Shown piece by piece: positions 32,481 to 42,452 of a stretch of DNA of 64,000 nucleotides. The translations under genes and the position numbers were made by a program. The notes under the pieces were generated by a model, which saw only the letters and a list, made by a program, of their open reading frames with translations, did not search any database and was not told the DNA's origin. The stretch is from Lucinisca nassula (Eukaryota > Mollusca > Bivalvia > Lucinida > Lucinidae): assembly GCA_963580285.1 (NCBI GenBank), contig OY757011.1, positions 157,221,245 through 157,285,244 on the forward strand, in the 5' to 3' direction. The first letter of the stretch is position 1; every line of letters starts with the position of its first letter.

Positions 32481-33011
32481 TTGACATGGGAGGCAAAACA
32501 ACTTGCAGGAGGTGTCTCCTCTGAAGGTGTTCCCATTCCCCTTAAGGCAAATTTTCCTCATTTGTTGATAGAAGTGCATCCAAGCCAGCAAAGAATGCCG
32601 GGCCAACGTCAGATTGCTGTCATTCCGGCGTTGTTTCGTGCTACGGCTGGGATGTGTGTAATTGTTAAAATCGCCCAATCGAGACATTCGAATGCTTACC
32701 CACAGTTTGACTTAAAGGAAACCGTTCCTGGTCCTCTACGCATAACCGAAACAGACACAGTTTTAATGGGTGTATTACCAACATATTCATACAGAGAACA
32801 TCTCCAATTCGATCAGCAAAGCTTTAGGCGAGACTGTGCATAAGTGCAGTCTCGCCAGAATCTATGCCCATGCAGAAACCTAGAGAAGCCCTTGAAGTAG
32901 GGGCATTTTTTTCATTCGTCTGCTTTTTTTTTTTTTTGAAGAATAAATTTTTTAACTTGTTTCCTTGAACTTCTCCAAACATCACAGTGCACGACTATAT
33001 AATGTTTTGGC

Positions 33012-33248
33012 CCTCTTCAATCCCATCTTTACATAGTAAAACAGGGGTTTACAGGGGTATACGTGTTCTGAAATAAAGACTGTGGGTACTCGTTAGAACC
33101 GCCTCGATGAGGAGGCGGTTCTAACGAGTACCCATACTCTATATTTTAGAGCAGAAATAAGAAAAATATCACAATTTTTCATCTGAAATTTTCGTTTTTT
33201 TCGGCGGTAAAGTTTACAATGTATTTGTATAGGCGTGATTTCGTAATG
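33012..33248. mobile_element. Foldback element HP-A, copy 6
   Basis: AGTAAAACAGGGGTTTACAG, GTGGGTACTCGTTAGAACCG, CCTCGATGAGGAGGCGGTTC, TAACGAGTACCCATACTCTA, AGAGCAGAAATAAGAAAAAT, and the right end TATAGGCGTGATTTCGTAATGA. The loop has gained a few bases compared with copy 1. Confidence 0.88.
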
Positions 33249-33304
33249 ATGTGATCATGTACTCTTTAGAGGAAGAATTGTCTCATCAGGAGCAATTACA
33301 GCTA

Positions 33305-33724
33305 AAATCCCTATATTAAGACCAACTTTAGGACTGCTCAAAAGTGGTCTTTAAGACCACTTTTGAACAGTCCCAAAGGTGGTCTCTCACCGTCTCTGAA
33401 CAGAAGACACTGTATTCAGAAAACGCAAAGAAAGAATAACTGAATCCTACTAAATAAGCGTTTTGAAGCAGAATCAGTGTTAATTTTAGGTGGTCTTAAC
33501 CCTTGTCCTGCTGAGCCCGGATATGCCTTACCTTTCAAACAATGTAGATCCAGATCAGATGGCTTCTGAAGAAGCCATCTGATCAGGATCTACATTGTTT
33601 GTCATTCAGATTATGAATTTGTTGCAATAATTTGCATCAAGTAATCTGATTGGCTAATAATCAGTAGTGGGAATGGCTTATATGAATATTCAGCAGGACA
33701 AGGGTTAAAAGCGGAATTTTACTG
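33305..33724. mobile_element. Foldback element HP-B, copy 2, interrupted by HP-D
   Basis: GGACTGCTCAAAAGTGGTCT, TTAAGACCACTTTTGAACAG and TCCCAAAGGTGGTCTC, then the conserved tail TAATTTTAGGTGGTCT. It is broken by an HP-D element (33501-33704, TTAA on both sides), after which AAGCGGAATTTTACTGTA completes the tail as in 37400-37437. Confidence 0.85.
33501..33704. mobile_element. HP-D element: piggyBac-like MITE
   Basis: 204 bp with inverted ends CCCTTGTCCTGCTGA and its complement TTCAGCAGGACAAGGG, flanked by TTAA at 33497-33500 and 33705-33708. TTAA duplication plus CCCT-type ends are the known hallmarks of piggyBac-superfamily elements. The centre is a hairpin (GTAGATCCAGATCAGATGGC, TTCT, GAAGAAGCCATCTGATCAGG). 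It is too short to code, so it must have been mobilised in trans. Confidence 0.85.
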
Positions 33725-33804
33725 TACTTTCATTAAAGAGTAGATCCTTACTGAACTTTTTCAAATGATTGCTTGTTAGCCGCACAACGAGCTGATAAAA
33801 AAGT

Positions 33805-33869
33805 GGTCAACTCTAAAAGGAAAGAATTTGCGCCTGAGGAACAAATTCTTTCCTTTAAGAGTGGATCCC
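33805..33869. mobile_element. Foldback element HP-C, copy 3
   Basis: TGGTCAACTCTAAAAGGAAA, GAATTTGCGCCTGAGGAACA, AATTCTTTCCTTTAAGAGTG, GATCCC. A near-perfect palindrome with two arm mismatches. A half copy also occurs at about 33255-33300. Confidence 0.8.
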
Positions 33870-34208
33870 TGTTGAAAAGAGAGACAAATATTTCGACGTG
33901 AAATCTGTCCACTCACCTGTACCTTCAACCGAAAGAGGTTGGGCCCTTTATAAAGTAGAGGTAATATTGTCCTGAGAAAATGTTAATGTAAACGCACACC
34001 GATACTTTGAAACGGCATTTCTTTAAGAACTGCCACCGGACATATGACGTTTAAGCAACGTTGCATCAATATCATTTTCAACGTTATAACGTTGCATCAA
34101 CGTTGATACGACGTTATTTTAACGTTTTATACCCACTGGGAAACATGCAATCAACAATGAATCTATATTAGTATTCAGCCGGTTTCAACAATTTAGTTAC
34201 AATGTCGA

Positions 34209-34994
34209 TTATCTTCTTCCAGGTCCATATTTTCCAAACACGTCATCAATGGCCGACAGATCTCTGGCAAGCTTGCTTGCAGCACCAATTCTTGATCCAT
34301 AACCGCTGTCAGAAGCTAGGTGGCGTTTCTGTGTTTTGTAAACTGCACTACTGTCTCCATTATTAAACGCATCGTCGGCCGGGAAAACCTCGTCATCTAA
34401 TTGCTGAAGGCCGTCATATTTCATGTTGTAAAAACTTCGTTTTCGTCCAGGTCCATACGTGCCAAATAGTCTATTTCTAGCTAACAGGGAGCCGGCTATG
34501 TTCTGGCCAGCTCGAACTCTTGATCCATAGCCGTGGTCCCGTTTAAGCAACATCCCGGGAGCACCGTATAGTCCTTCTCCGTAAAACATGCTTGGGTCAG
34601 CTCTCTTTCCTGGCCCTCCTGACCCAAACACTTTCTGTAGCAGGAGCAGATCTTTTGTTAAATCTGAACCAGCTGCAAGTCTGGAGCCATAACCGCTGTC
34701 CGTGAAAACAGGCGCACGTTTAAATCGTCCCTGATTCTCGTTTTCATTAAATTCTGCGTCTATTTTATCATCAAATCCTTCATCACTATCTAAATATACC
34801 TCACTGCTGCCATCAGGGAAGTCTATATCATTATCAGAAATATTCCAGTCTGCGTTTATATTTTCCTTTGTCAAAGTTCCATCGTCAATTTGCAGAGGTA
34901 TCTGAGCATTTCCACGCAGTCCAGCAGCATTCAGGACCGCAAAGTTTGAGCAATAAAACAGTAGAAATGTCGATGAATACTTGAGGCAATGCAT
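34209..34994 (-). CDS. Neuropeptide precursor with three GYGSR...GP-amide peptides
   Basis: Single-exon precursor of 261 residues, from ATG at 34994 to TAA at 34209-34211, acting in the secretory pathway of neurons or endocrine cells. Residues 1-25 form a signal peptide (MHCLKYSSTFLLFYCSNFAV, then LNAAG). An acidic spacer follows to RFKR. Three related peptides are then cut out at dibasic sites: about 94-128 (APVFTDSGYGSRLAAG to FGSGGP), 153-182 (DHGYGSRVRAG to FGTYGP) and 225-258 (HLASDSGYGSRIGAAS to FGKYGP). Each is followed by Gly plus KR, RKR or RR, the standard signal for C-terminal amidation. Spacer peptides lie between. There is no cysteine in the mature peptides. A length near 30 residues from Asp, the D-x-G-x-x-x-R start and the GP-amide end recall the cysteine-free DH31 (calcitonin-related) peptides of protostomes. 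That family call is tentative; the precursor call is firm. No introns, frameshifts or stops are visible. Confidence 0.85.
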   Translation of the reverse strand: MHCLKYSSTFLLFYCSNFAVLNAAGLRGNAQIPLQIDDGTLTKENINADWNISDNDIDFPDGSSEVYLDSDEGFDDKIDAEFNENENQGRFKRAPVFTDSGYGSRLAAGSDLTKDLLLLQKVFGSGGPGKRADPSMFYGEGLYGAPGMLLKRDHGYGSRVRAGQNIAGSLLARNRLFGTYGPGRKRSFYNMKYDGLQQLDDEVFPADDAFNNGDSSAVYKTQKRHLASDSGYGSRIGAASKLARDLSAIDDVFGKYGPGRR

Positions 34995-35031
34995 TATTAT
35001 CACAGAATGCAATTCCTTCAGATTTGATTTC

Positions 35032-35039
35032 TTTTATAC
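35032..35039 (-). promoter_or_regulatory. TATA box of the neuropeptide gene
   Basis: On the minus strand, GGTATAAAAGAAATC gives TATAAAAG 38-45 bases upstream of ATG 34994. A start site about 30 bases downstream would fall near 35005 and leave a leader of roughly 10 bases, unusually short. An alternative is an upstream exon and a chance TATA match. Function is inferred from sequence only. Confidence 0.5.
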
Positions 35040-35307
35040 CTAGAAATGTGATAAGCCCAGAAATATGAATAAAACATATGCGTGTCACTCCTTATGAATT
35101 GTGTTGCCACGTGGCCATCTAAACGTAAACAAACCCTATACAATAACTATATGGCATATTAAAGCATAGTTGAATTCTGTTGGCTAAGAAAGCTGAGATG
35201 CAGCTTCTCCTAAAAATTAGCAAATTCTTAAGGGGGATGAATACACATTCAGGAGGTGCAACTCTTTCAATAATAGTATTGCATCCCACTGGGGTCTACT
35301 CTTAAAT

Positions 35308-35578
35308 CATTACAATAACACACACGTGTGACATAGTGCATTCTTTCATATCTCCAAAATGGCTACTTTTCCAATGAAAATTCGTTACATGTTTTTATTT
35401 ATACTCCAAACATAGGCTGTGAGTGCTCGTTAGAACCGCCTCATTGAGGCGGTTCTAAGGAGTACTCACAACCTATGTCTAGGAACAGAAATAGACAAAA
35501 TATTGTACATCCCAGTAAAATCCAGTTTTCTCTATATAAAGTGAGAATTTGGAGGGGTGTTCATTTTATCATGATGTG
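35308..35578. mobile_element. Foldback element HP-A, copy 7
   Basis: ACACACGTGTGACATAGTGC, CCAAAATGGCTACTTTTCCA, GTGAGTGCTCGTTAGAACCG, CCTCATTGAGGCGGTTCTAA, GGAGTACTCACAACCTATGT, AAAATCCAGTTTTCTCTATA, right end TTTATCATGATGTG. Same subtype as copies 4 and 10 (GTGCGACATAGTGCATTTT subterminal sequence). It lies about 270 bp upstream of the neuropeptide TATA box. Confidence 0.88.
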
Positions 35579-35616
35579 AAATGATTTTCTCATCTAGAGC
35601 AAACCATTCCCTTTAA

Positions 35617-35808
35617 CCCTTGTCCTGCTGAATATTTAAATATGCCACGCCCACTACTGATTATCAACCAATCAAATTACTTGATGCAACTATTGCAACA
35701 AATTCATGAACTGAAAGACAAACAATTAAGATCATGATCAGATGGCTTCTTCATCTGGATCTTCGTTGTTTGAAAGATAATGCATTTCTGGGCTCAGCAG
35801 GGCAAGGG
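35617..35808. mobile_element. HP-D element: piggyBac-like MITE, copy 2
   Basis: 192 bp, with ends CCCTTGTCCTGCTGA and TCAGCAGGGCAAGGG, flanked by TTAA at 35613-35616 and 35809-35812. The flanks (AACCATTCCC before, GAGTAGATCC after) fit an HP-C palindrome arm, so it inserted into the TTAA of an HP-C copy. The central hairpin has lost most of one arm. Confidence 0.82.
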
Positions 35809-35812
35809 TTAA

Positions 35813-36774
35813 GAGTAGATCCTTTAAGAGCAGACCCTTATCCAGAAGGGCCGTTGTACAGGAAAAGAAACGGGCACAGTGGAGTTACAAAAGTGTTCAA
35901 CCTTATACAAAAATGGTGGAATACATGTATCCATTCTCCTTAAATCAGCCCTTTGGAGCGTCCACCATAACTATAATTTTCAATGAAGGTTGGTGCCTAT
36001 TAGAAGTCTCCAAAATTTGAAGTAATGTCTCAAATAATTACATTCCGCTATTTATGCAGACTAAAAATTCGGTTATTTTTGAAGAAATCTTACTAAATTC
36101 AGGTGTTTCTCTGCAAAATCACCTGCTTTTGACAAACATTTCAATCATTTCTTCACAAATATCGAGGTCCCATTTTAGGTAATTTACGTTGTTTATGATG
36201 TTGAATAGATATTCTATTCTGTATATCATCCTGAATAAATAATGATAGCTATTAGCCACTTTTGACGCAGTTTACACGATTAATCCACTGGGTCTCAATT
36301 AACTTGGCGACAACTTGAGGAATCTGCCTCGGCAATATCATATTCAGCGTGATTTTGTAATCCTAGTGAAATTAATTTACATTACGAATGAAATTCAATG
36401 GCTAATATATGCCAGCGATTGTCTCTCTCTAATGGAAGCCAATTTGTATAATCGGTATCGAAGGAATGCACATGGTAAATTCGACGGCAAAAGAAGAATC
36501 TTTATATGAATAATTCTGCAATCTTAGCCTTCCTTCCTTTTGTAGAATCGTGCAATCATGTGGATCGGCTGTATGGAAGGTCACTGTTAGCCAGTATTTG
36601 AGCCAGTCCGTCAGAAAAGGGGGTTTATCACATAGGCGACCGGCAAAGGCTCAGGCGAGCCTGCGCATGCGCACAAACTCGCCTGAACTTTTGCTGATCG
36701 CAGACTTGTGGAGGAGTTCATGCAATAAGTAATGCGTCTAGCTGATGATGATCCATAGCTCCAGATAAGGTACA
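35813..36774. other. No gene seen
   Basis: AT-rich to 36540, then mixed. Contains a GGCGACCGGCAAAGGCTCAG, GCGAGCCTGCGCATGCGCAC segment at 36638-36677 with several short inverted repeats. Open frames of 60-69 codons lack motifs. Confidence 0.5.
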
Positions 36775-36925
36775 TTTTTCATCTGAGAAGTGCTGTTATT
36801 TTTCTTATTTCTGCGCGAAAACGTACGTTGTGGGTATTCATTAGAAGCGCCTCGGCAAGGCGCTACTAATGAGTACCCACAGCATATGTTTTTGTTCAGA
36901 AATAAGAAAAATAATATGTGGATAT
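36775..36925. mobile_element. Foldback element HP-A, copy 8 (core only)
   Basis: TATTTTTCTTATTTCTGCGC, GTGGGTATTCATTAGAAGCG, CCTCGGCAAGGCGCTACTAA, TGAGTACCCACAGCATATGT, TCAGAAATAAGAAAAATAAT. The palindrome differs at matched positions on both arms (CATTAGAAGCG/CGCTACTAATG), so compensating changes keep the hairpin. The ATCATG-type ends are not visible. Confidence 0.8.
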
Positions 36926-37234
36926 CCCCTCTTATCTGGGACTATGAAGCTGCTGCTCTATTAGCATTTGAATAACATTAAACTGAGATTGTTATGGGCT
37001 CTACAGTCATGTGTCAGCTCATTTGTATTCGACCCTTTCAACCCTGTAGACCGATGCAGATACCTTTGAATATAGTACAGATCCAGCTGAGACGGCTTAT
37101 AAAGAGACCATCTCATCAGGATCAACACTGTCTGCCATCATGCCAATGATTGTGACTTAACTCTTTTTTACATTAAAGGACTTGTTTTGAAATAAAAGTA
37201 AAGTACATCTACGAAATGACTACGTGGGCAACCG

Positions 37235-37440
37235 AAATTCCTGTTTAAAACCACCTTTGGGGCTGTTCAAAAGTGATCTTAAAGACCATTTTTGAACAGT
37301 CACAAAGGTGGTCCCTGGCCAGAGGACATGGTAGGCAGAAAACACAAAGAAAAATTAAGTGTAGCCTTCAAAATAAACTTTTTTGTAGCAGAATTAGTCC
37401 TAATTTTAGGTGGTCTTCATAGCGGAATTTCACTGTATAT
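37235..37440. mobile_element. Foldback element HP-B, copy 3
   Basis: AAACCACCTTTGGGGCTGTT, CAAAAGTGATCTTAAAGACC, ATTTTTGAACAGTCACAAAG, GTGGTCC, then the tail AGAATTAGTCCTAATTTTAG, GTGGTCTTCATAGCGGAATT, TCACTGTA. This uninterrupted tail shows where HP-D entered copy 2. Confidence 0.85.
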
Positions 37441-37469
37441 TCTGCAACTTTAAACATAGGATAAAATAG

Positions 37470-37860
37470 AAGTGGAGGCAATGATCGGGAATCGATACAA
37501 TTAACCCACAGCTCCCATCAGAGACACCAAAGGGAAAGAAACACAAACATGAAACAACAGACCCTAATGGAAACATCAATAGCGGAAAGCCAAAATGACA
37601 GTTACTTTCCCACAAAATGGCCAATAGGCTATCCAAAATAAAATAATATAAGCGACACAAACACCCAAAGACAAACCATAACAAAAATAAACCGCGACAG
37701 AAGAACCGCCTTGGAACGGTCAGCGGAAACGAAATCCACTGGGAGGGGGGGGGGGGGGGGGCTTAAATAGATTTTACCTGGCCACAATCCTCGCCCTTAC
37801 TGCCGTCGCGATTAAGACAAAAAATTTATTCAGTCCGCATGAAATTTGCCTTGTCAGTCC
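37470..37860 (-). repeat. Inverted 3'-end copy of the RT element
   Basis: GACAGTTACTTTCCCACAAA, CGCGACAGAAGAACCGCCTT, GGAACGGTCAGCGGAAACGA, a 19-base G run (37743-37763), then CCTGGCCACAATCCTCGCCC. This is the reverse complement of the right end of RT copy 2 (39520-39668), so the RT segment lies between inverted terminal sequences of about 145 bp. Confidence 0.88.
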
Positions 37861-37970
37861 AACAATGTGTTCAGTCCACCATAAAATTTACCGTCTTTTT
37901 GAACCACTGTGCTAAGTCTTGAGCTGTAGAGAGGGCTTCAGTTGATGACAATATTTGTCATTCAGTCACC

Positions 37971-39330
37971 AAGTTTGCTGTCTGTGTTACAGAAGGCCAA
38001 GACCAGCTTCCTACGTCATATTGTTACCTAAACTTCATAAAAGGCCATACAAAGCACGGTGCAAATTCGGGCTCTTGTACCACCACTGAACTCTCCAAAT
38101 TATTAACTTCAAGTTTTACTGCCATCAAAAAAATGTGATAAAATATTGCGACAGTCTTCGAAAGATCATGTAGAAATCTGTTTTGGTCTATAAAAATTCT
38201 AATGAAGTTTTAAATAAACTGAAATCCAGGCGTTGTCGTGCTTCAAGTCTGTCTACTTATGTTTTTTCCACCCTTTACACTACATTTCCTCATAACCTTA
38301 TAAAAGAAAAACTTAATGGTTTAAATGAATGGACATTTCATAGGGAAGACTCCCTGTATCTTGCATGTAATGTAAGCAATGCCTTTTTCACTTCTGAAGA
38401 GCATAAAAATTATACTTTATGGTCATGTCAGAAAGTGTATGAAGCTCTCACCTTTCTACTTGACAATATTTACATAAGATTTGGTATTAAGTTCTTTAGA
38501 CAAGCTGTGGGTATTCCGATGGGTACTAATTGCGCACCACTTGTGGCTGATCCGTTTTTGTTTTGTTATGAGAGAGACTTCATGATGCCCCTTTCTGCTG
38601 AAAACCAGTCTGAAATCATTGGAGGTTTTAGCTCCACTTCTAGATATTTGGATGATTTATTAAATATTGATAATACCTATTTCGATGGTTTGATCAGTCA
38701 AATTTACCCCCCAGAACTTCAGTTGAATAAAGCAAATTCTTCTGATACCGAGGCCCCGTTTTTGGATTTACATCTGTCTGTTGTAGATGGCTTTGTTTCT
38801 TGCAAAATCTATGATAAACGCGATGATTTTGATTTTGAGATTGTAAATTTTCAAGTTTTGGATGGTGATGTTCCTCGTGTGCCATCCTATGGCGTTTATA
38901 TTTCGCAATTATTTCGATTTGCTAGAGTGTGTAGTCATGTAACTGACTTCAACACTCGTAATAAATTGTTAACGGCTTAAGTTCTTAATCAGGGTTATCG
39001 GTATCATAAACTAAAAGCCTTTTCAAAATTTTATAGACGTCGTTGATTTAATTTCAAAATTCAATACTGGACTTAAATCTCTTCTGCAACAAGGTCTAGC
39101 GGAACTCGAATTTTATGGTGACTTAGTATATAAATTCAGAAAAATATATAACCGCAATGACTTCAGCACCCAATTTCGTAAAATCATTCTTCGATATAAA
39201 AAGATTGGGTTCAACATAAATGTTATACGACAGACTGCATGCATGATAGTTAACCCAATCACGGTAGACAACTTTGCTTCCCTCTTTAATTGCACGCCGG
39301 TGGGTCAGGCCTCAGATTCTATGACGGTTC
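37971..39330 (+). pseudogene. RT element copy 2: degenerate reverse transcriptase
   Basis: Retroelement reverse transcriptase remnant. Coding similarity starts with KFAVCVTEGQDQLPTSY at 37971. It shifts frame near 38020, has a TGATAA near 38137 and a one-base loss in an A run near 38190, then stays open to 38980 (ending RNKLLTA). That block has STYVFSTLYTTFPHNLI, where motif A normally carries an Asp at the Val. It then shows AVGIPMGTNCAPLVADPF (motif B region) and SRYLDDLLNID (motif C, YxDD, both Asp present). The TAA at 38978-38980 replaces a Lys or Asn codon seen in copy 1. Beyond it, similarity to copy 1 continues with more frameshifts to about 39330 (NCTPVG). With the motif A Asp lost and several breaks, it is dead. 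Element class (Penelope-like or other non-LTR) is unresolved. Confidence 0.85.
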
Positions 39331-39668
39331 CAACGTAAAGGCTTATGTTGGTTGGTACCTGATGCTCTGTCTCTGGTCGGGCCCATCGGAGTCTAACTGT
39401 TGGTGTTCTTTTGCTCCAGCATTTCAGTGGTTTCTTGCTATCGAGTCCTCTCTGTGGTTGTTTGATGTTTGTGTCCACGGAGACGTTGCACTGATGAGTT
39501 AGGAGGCCTTCATGCGGACTGAACAAATTATTTGTCTTAATCGCGACGGAAGTAAGGGCGAGGATTGTGGCTACGTAAAATCGATTTAAGCCCCCCCACC
39601 CGCCTCCACCCACCCCCAGTGGAATTCGTTTCCGCTGACCGTTCCAAGGCGGTTCTTCTGTCGCGGTT
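39331..39668 (+). repeat. 3' region of RT element copy 2
   Basis: Continues as TCTCTGGTCGGGCCCATCGG, TTTCTTGCTATCGAGTCCTC, GACGTTGCACTGATGAGTTA, GGAAGTAAGGGCGAGGATTG, GTTCCAAGGCGGTTCTTCTG, TCGCGGTTTA. The same order occurs in reverse at 4640-5060 and 22540-22785. The C-rich tract near 39590 is the complement of the G runs in the other copies. Confidence 0.88.
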
Positions 39669-39671
39669 TAT

Positions 39672-40395
39672 TGGGTCGATCGTTTACGATCGACCCTAAT
39701 TTACTAAATGGCAAAACGGAATTCCTGCAGTTGTCCACGTGACCATCACTGATTTGGGAAAACCAATATTAATAGAACTTGAAACGTTGCGCTATTTTTA
39801 TCGATGCAACATATAGGTCAGAGCAGTCTGAGCTATCAATAGAGTCTTGACAGGAATCGTGTGAACACTGAATACACAGATCAGACGCCGCGGAATGTGG
39901 CTTCTGCTTAGCAGGTTGCACAGGGACTACATTGTTTGCTTAAATAGTGGCATTTGAGAGTTAAACGAAATTGTATAAGAATGCCAGGTTGCTCACGTAA
40001 TGAGAGAAAACAATACACGCTGTCACGTGACGTCTTCGGAACAATCCATTCATAAAACTATGCCATAGACTTTTCGCACTTCTCTATAGAACCTTGAAAT
40101 GTTTAAGAGCAAAAAATGAGCAGCCCAGTCTTTATAGGTGGTACCGTTATTAGGCATACAGCGTAGACCCAAATAGGATAGACACTACGTTCCTTCTGAT
40201 CAGGGTCGGCACTGTTCGCCATATGTATGTTGCAACAGTTTTGAACATGATTCAGGCCCGTACGCAGACCCTGAAAAGGGCGGTTGGGGGGGGGGGCGAA
40301 TTTCGGGTGAAAAACTGCATGAATCTGAGATAATTTCCAAAAGTGGGGAGGGGCTCCGTTTGCACCCTCCCAACTGTGTGCGGGCCTGCATCAAC
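39672..40395 (+). repeat. Dispersed ~700-bp repeat, copy 2
   Basis: GGTCGATCGTTTACGATCGA, CCCTAATTTACTAAATGG, AATTCCTGCAGTTGTCCACG, AGATCAGACGCCGCGGAATG, GGTGGTACCGTTATTAGGCA, GATAATTTCCAAAAGTGGGG. Same order as 23659-24365, with small indels (24-base difference near 39768, extra G run near 40286). Confidence 0.85.
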
Positions 40396-41107
40396 AGGTA
40401 AAATTAACTTTTTTTTGTTTGAGCATATCGCTGAAGGGGCTCTGTTACAGATCACTGTTATTCAGGAGCTGGGATGCAGTGGTTGGACTGAGCGAGGAGA
40501 AAAGAGAGAGGAGAAACAACGACAAACATTGTAGATGCTGATCAGAAGCCATCGATGGATCTACACTGTTTGCAGATGGATAAAATGTTAAACATGTAAT
40601 ATTTTTTTCAGTACAGATTGTTTTGCATAATGAAATACTCTAAATTCAGAAAGATGAATCAATATACGCGTATATAGAAGGGAAACAATTAAACACATTA
40701 ACAAATGACAAGTACATGTAAATAATTTGACGGAAATGCTACCATATTTTTTTTTTTCAGACAAAAAAATTGACTGAACACTTTTATTATAATGGAGAGT
40801 TTTAACGGGTACACACAGTCTATGTTATAAAGCAGAGAATCTTTTGCTTGCGTTTGTCCGCGTGACTATCACTGACCATCTGACCTTGAACAAAATCCAA
40901 GTACTGGTTGTTTATAGGAGCTTTTTTCGTGACGTACTTCCGGTTCTAAAAATAGAACGGGAAAAGCGTGGTATTGCTTCAAGGCAGTGGGACAGATAAA
41001 ATGTTAATTACAGCGTAAAACAGTGGAATTATTTCAAACTTTTGACGAATTCTAATGTAAGATAATGAGAGAAACACTGATATACTGCCAGGTGTGAAAT
41101 TTCGCAT
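40396..41107. other. No gene seen; relic of the ~700-bp repeat
   Basis: About 40855-40912 (CGCGTGACTATCACTGACCA, TTGAACAAAATCCAAGTACT) joins phrases found at the start and end of the ~700-bp repeats (24350-24370). The remainder is AT-rich and unrecognised. Confidence 0.5.
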
Positions 41108-41383
41108 TACGAAAACATACCTATATAAATACATTATCTATTTTTCAGCCAAAAAATGGAAATTCTAAGATGAAAAATTGTGATAATTTTCTTATTTTTG
41201 CTCAAAACATAGATGTCGGGGACTCGATAGAACCGCCCCGACGAGGCGGTTCTATCGAGTACAAACAATCTACCTTTTTGAGCAGAAATAAAAATAAATA
41301 ATGTTTACCCCTGTAAACCTCAGTTTTACTATATAAAAGTGGGGTTTTAGTGGGTGAAATTCGCATAGGCGTGTTTTCATGAT
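41108..41383. mobile_element. Foldback element HP-A, copy 9
   Basis: Left end ATTACGAAAACATACCTATA, centre GGGGACTCGATAGAACCGCC, CCGACGAGGCGGTTCTATCG, AGTACAAACAATCTACCTTT, and right end CATAGGCGTGTTTTCATGATGG. ATAGAACCGCCCC/GGCGGTTCTAT pair, with CGATAG in place of CGTTAG on both arms: another compensated change. Confidence 0.9.
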
Positions 41384-41454
41384 GGCAAATACCAGGTGTT
41401 ATTTTCTTAGTTAACTGCTCTTAAAGATATATTGTACGTACGACCCAACCGGAT

Positions 41455-42152
<698 letters not shown>

Positions 42153-42452
42153 TTACGATAACACACCCGTGCGACATAGTGCATTTTTCACATCTCCAAA
42201 ATGGTTATTTTTCAGATGAAAATCCATGACATTTTTCTTATTTATACTGCAAACATAGGCTGTAGGTGGTTATTAGTACCGCCTCATTGAGGCGGTTCTT
42301 ACGAGTATCCACAGCCTATGTCTTATGAGTCGGTTCTAACGAGTATACACAACCTTCGTCTTGGAGCATAAATAAGAAAATGATCTATACCCCGTGAATC
42401 CCAGTTTTCTCTATATAAAATGGAGTTTAGAGGGGTATTTATTATTACGGAA
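42153..42452. mobile_element. Foldback element HP-A, copy 10
   Basis: TTACGATAACACACCCGTGC, TGTAGGTGGTTATTAGTACC, GCCTCATTGAGGCGGTTCTT, ACGAGTATCCACAGCCTATG, then an extra part-arm (GTCGGTTCTAACGAGTATAC), GGAGCATAAATAAGAAAATG, CCCAGTTTTCTCTATATAAA. The right half-arm is present twice, as in copy 2. Confidence 0.85.

Noticed and set aside
32481..32843. 120-codon open frame as a gene
   Set aside because: It starts next to the HP-C palindrome, has no recognisable domain, signal peptide or upstream promoter, and lies in repeat-rich sequence.
34040..34125. AACGTTG-rich segment as a regulatory array
   Set aside because: Similar AACGTCG/ACGTTG wording occurs at 41600-41710 away from any gene; short degenerate repeat with no clear unit.
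34885..35088. 67-codon frame overlapping the neuropeptide start
   Set aside because: Out of frame with the precursor, includes the TATA region and lacks features; a shadow frame.
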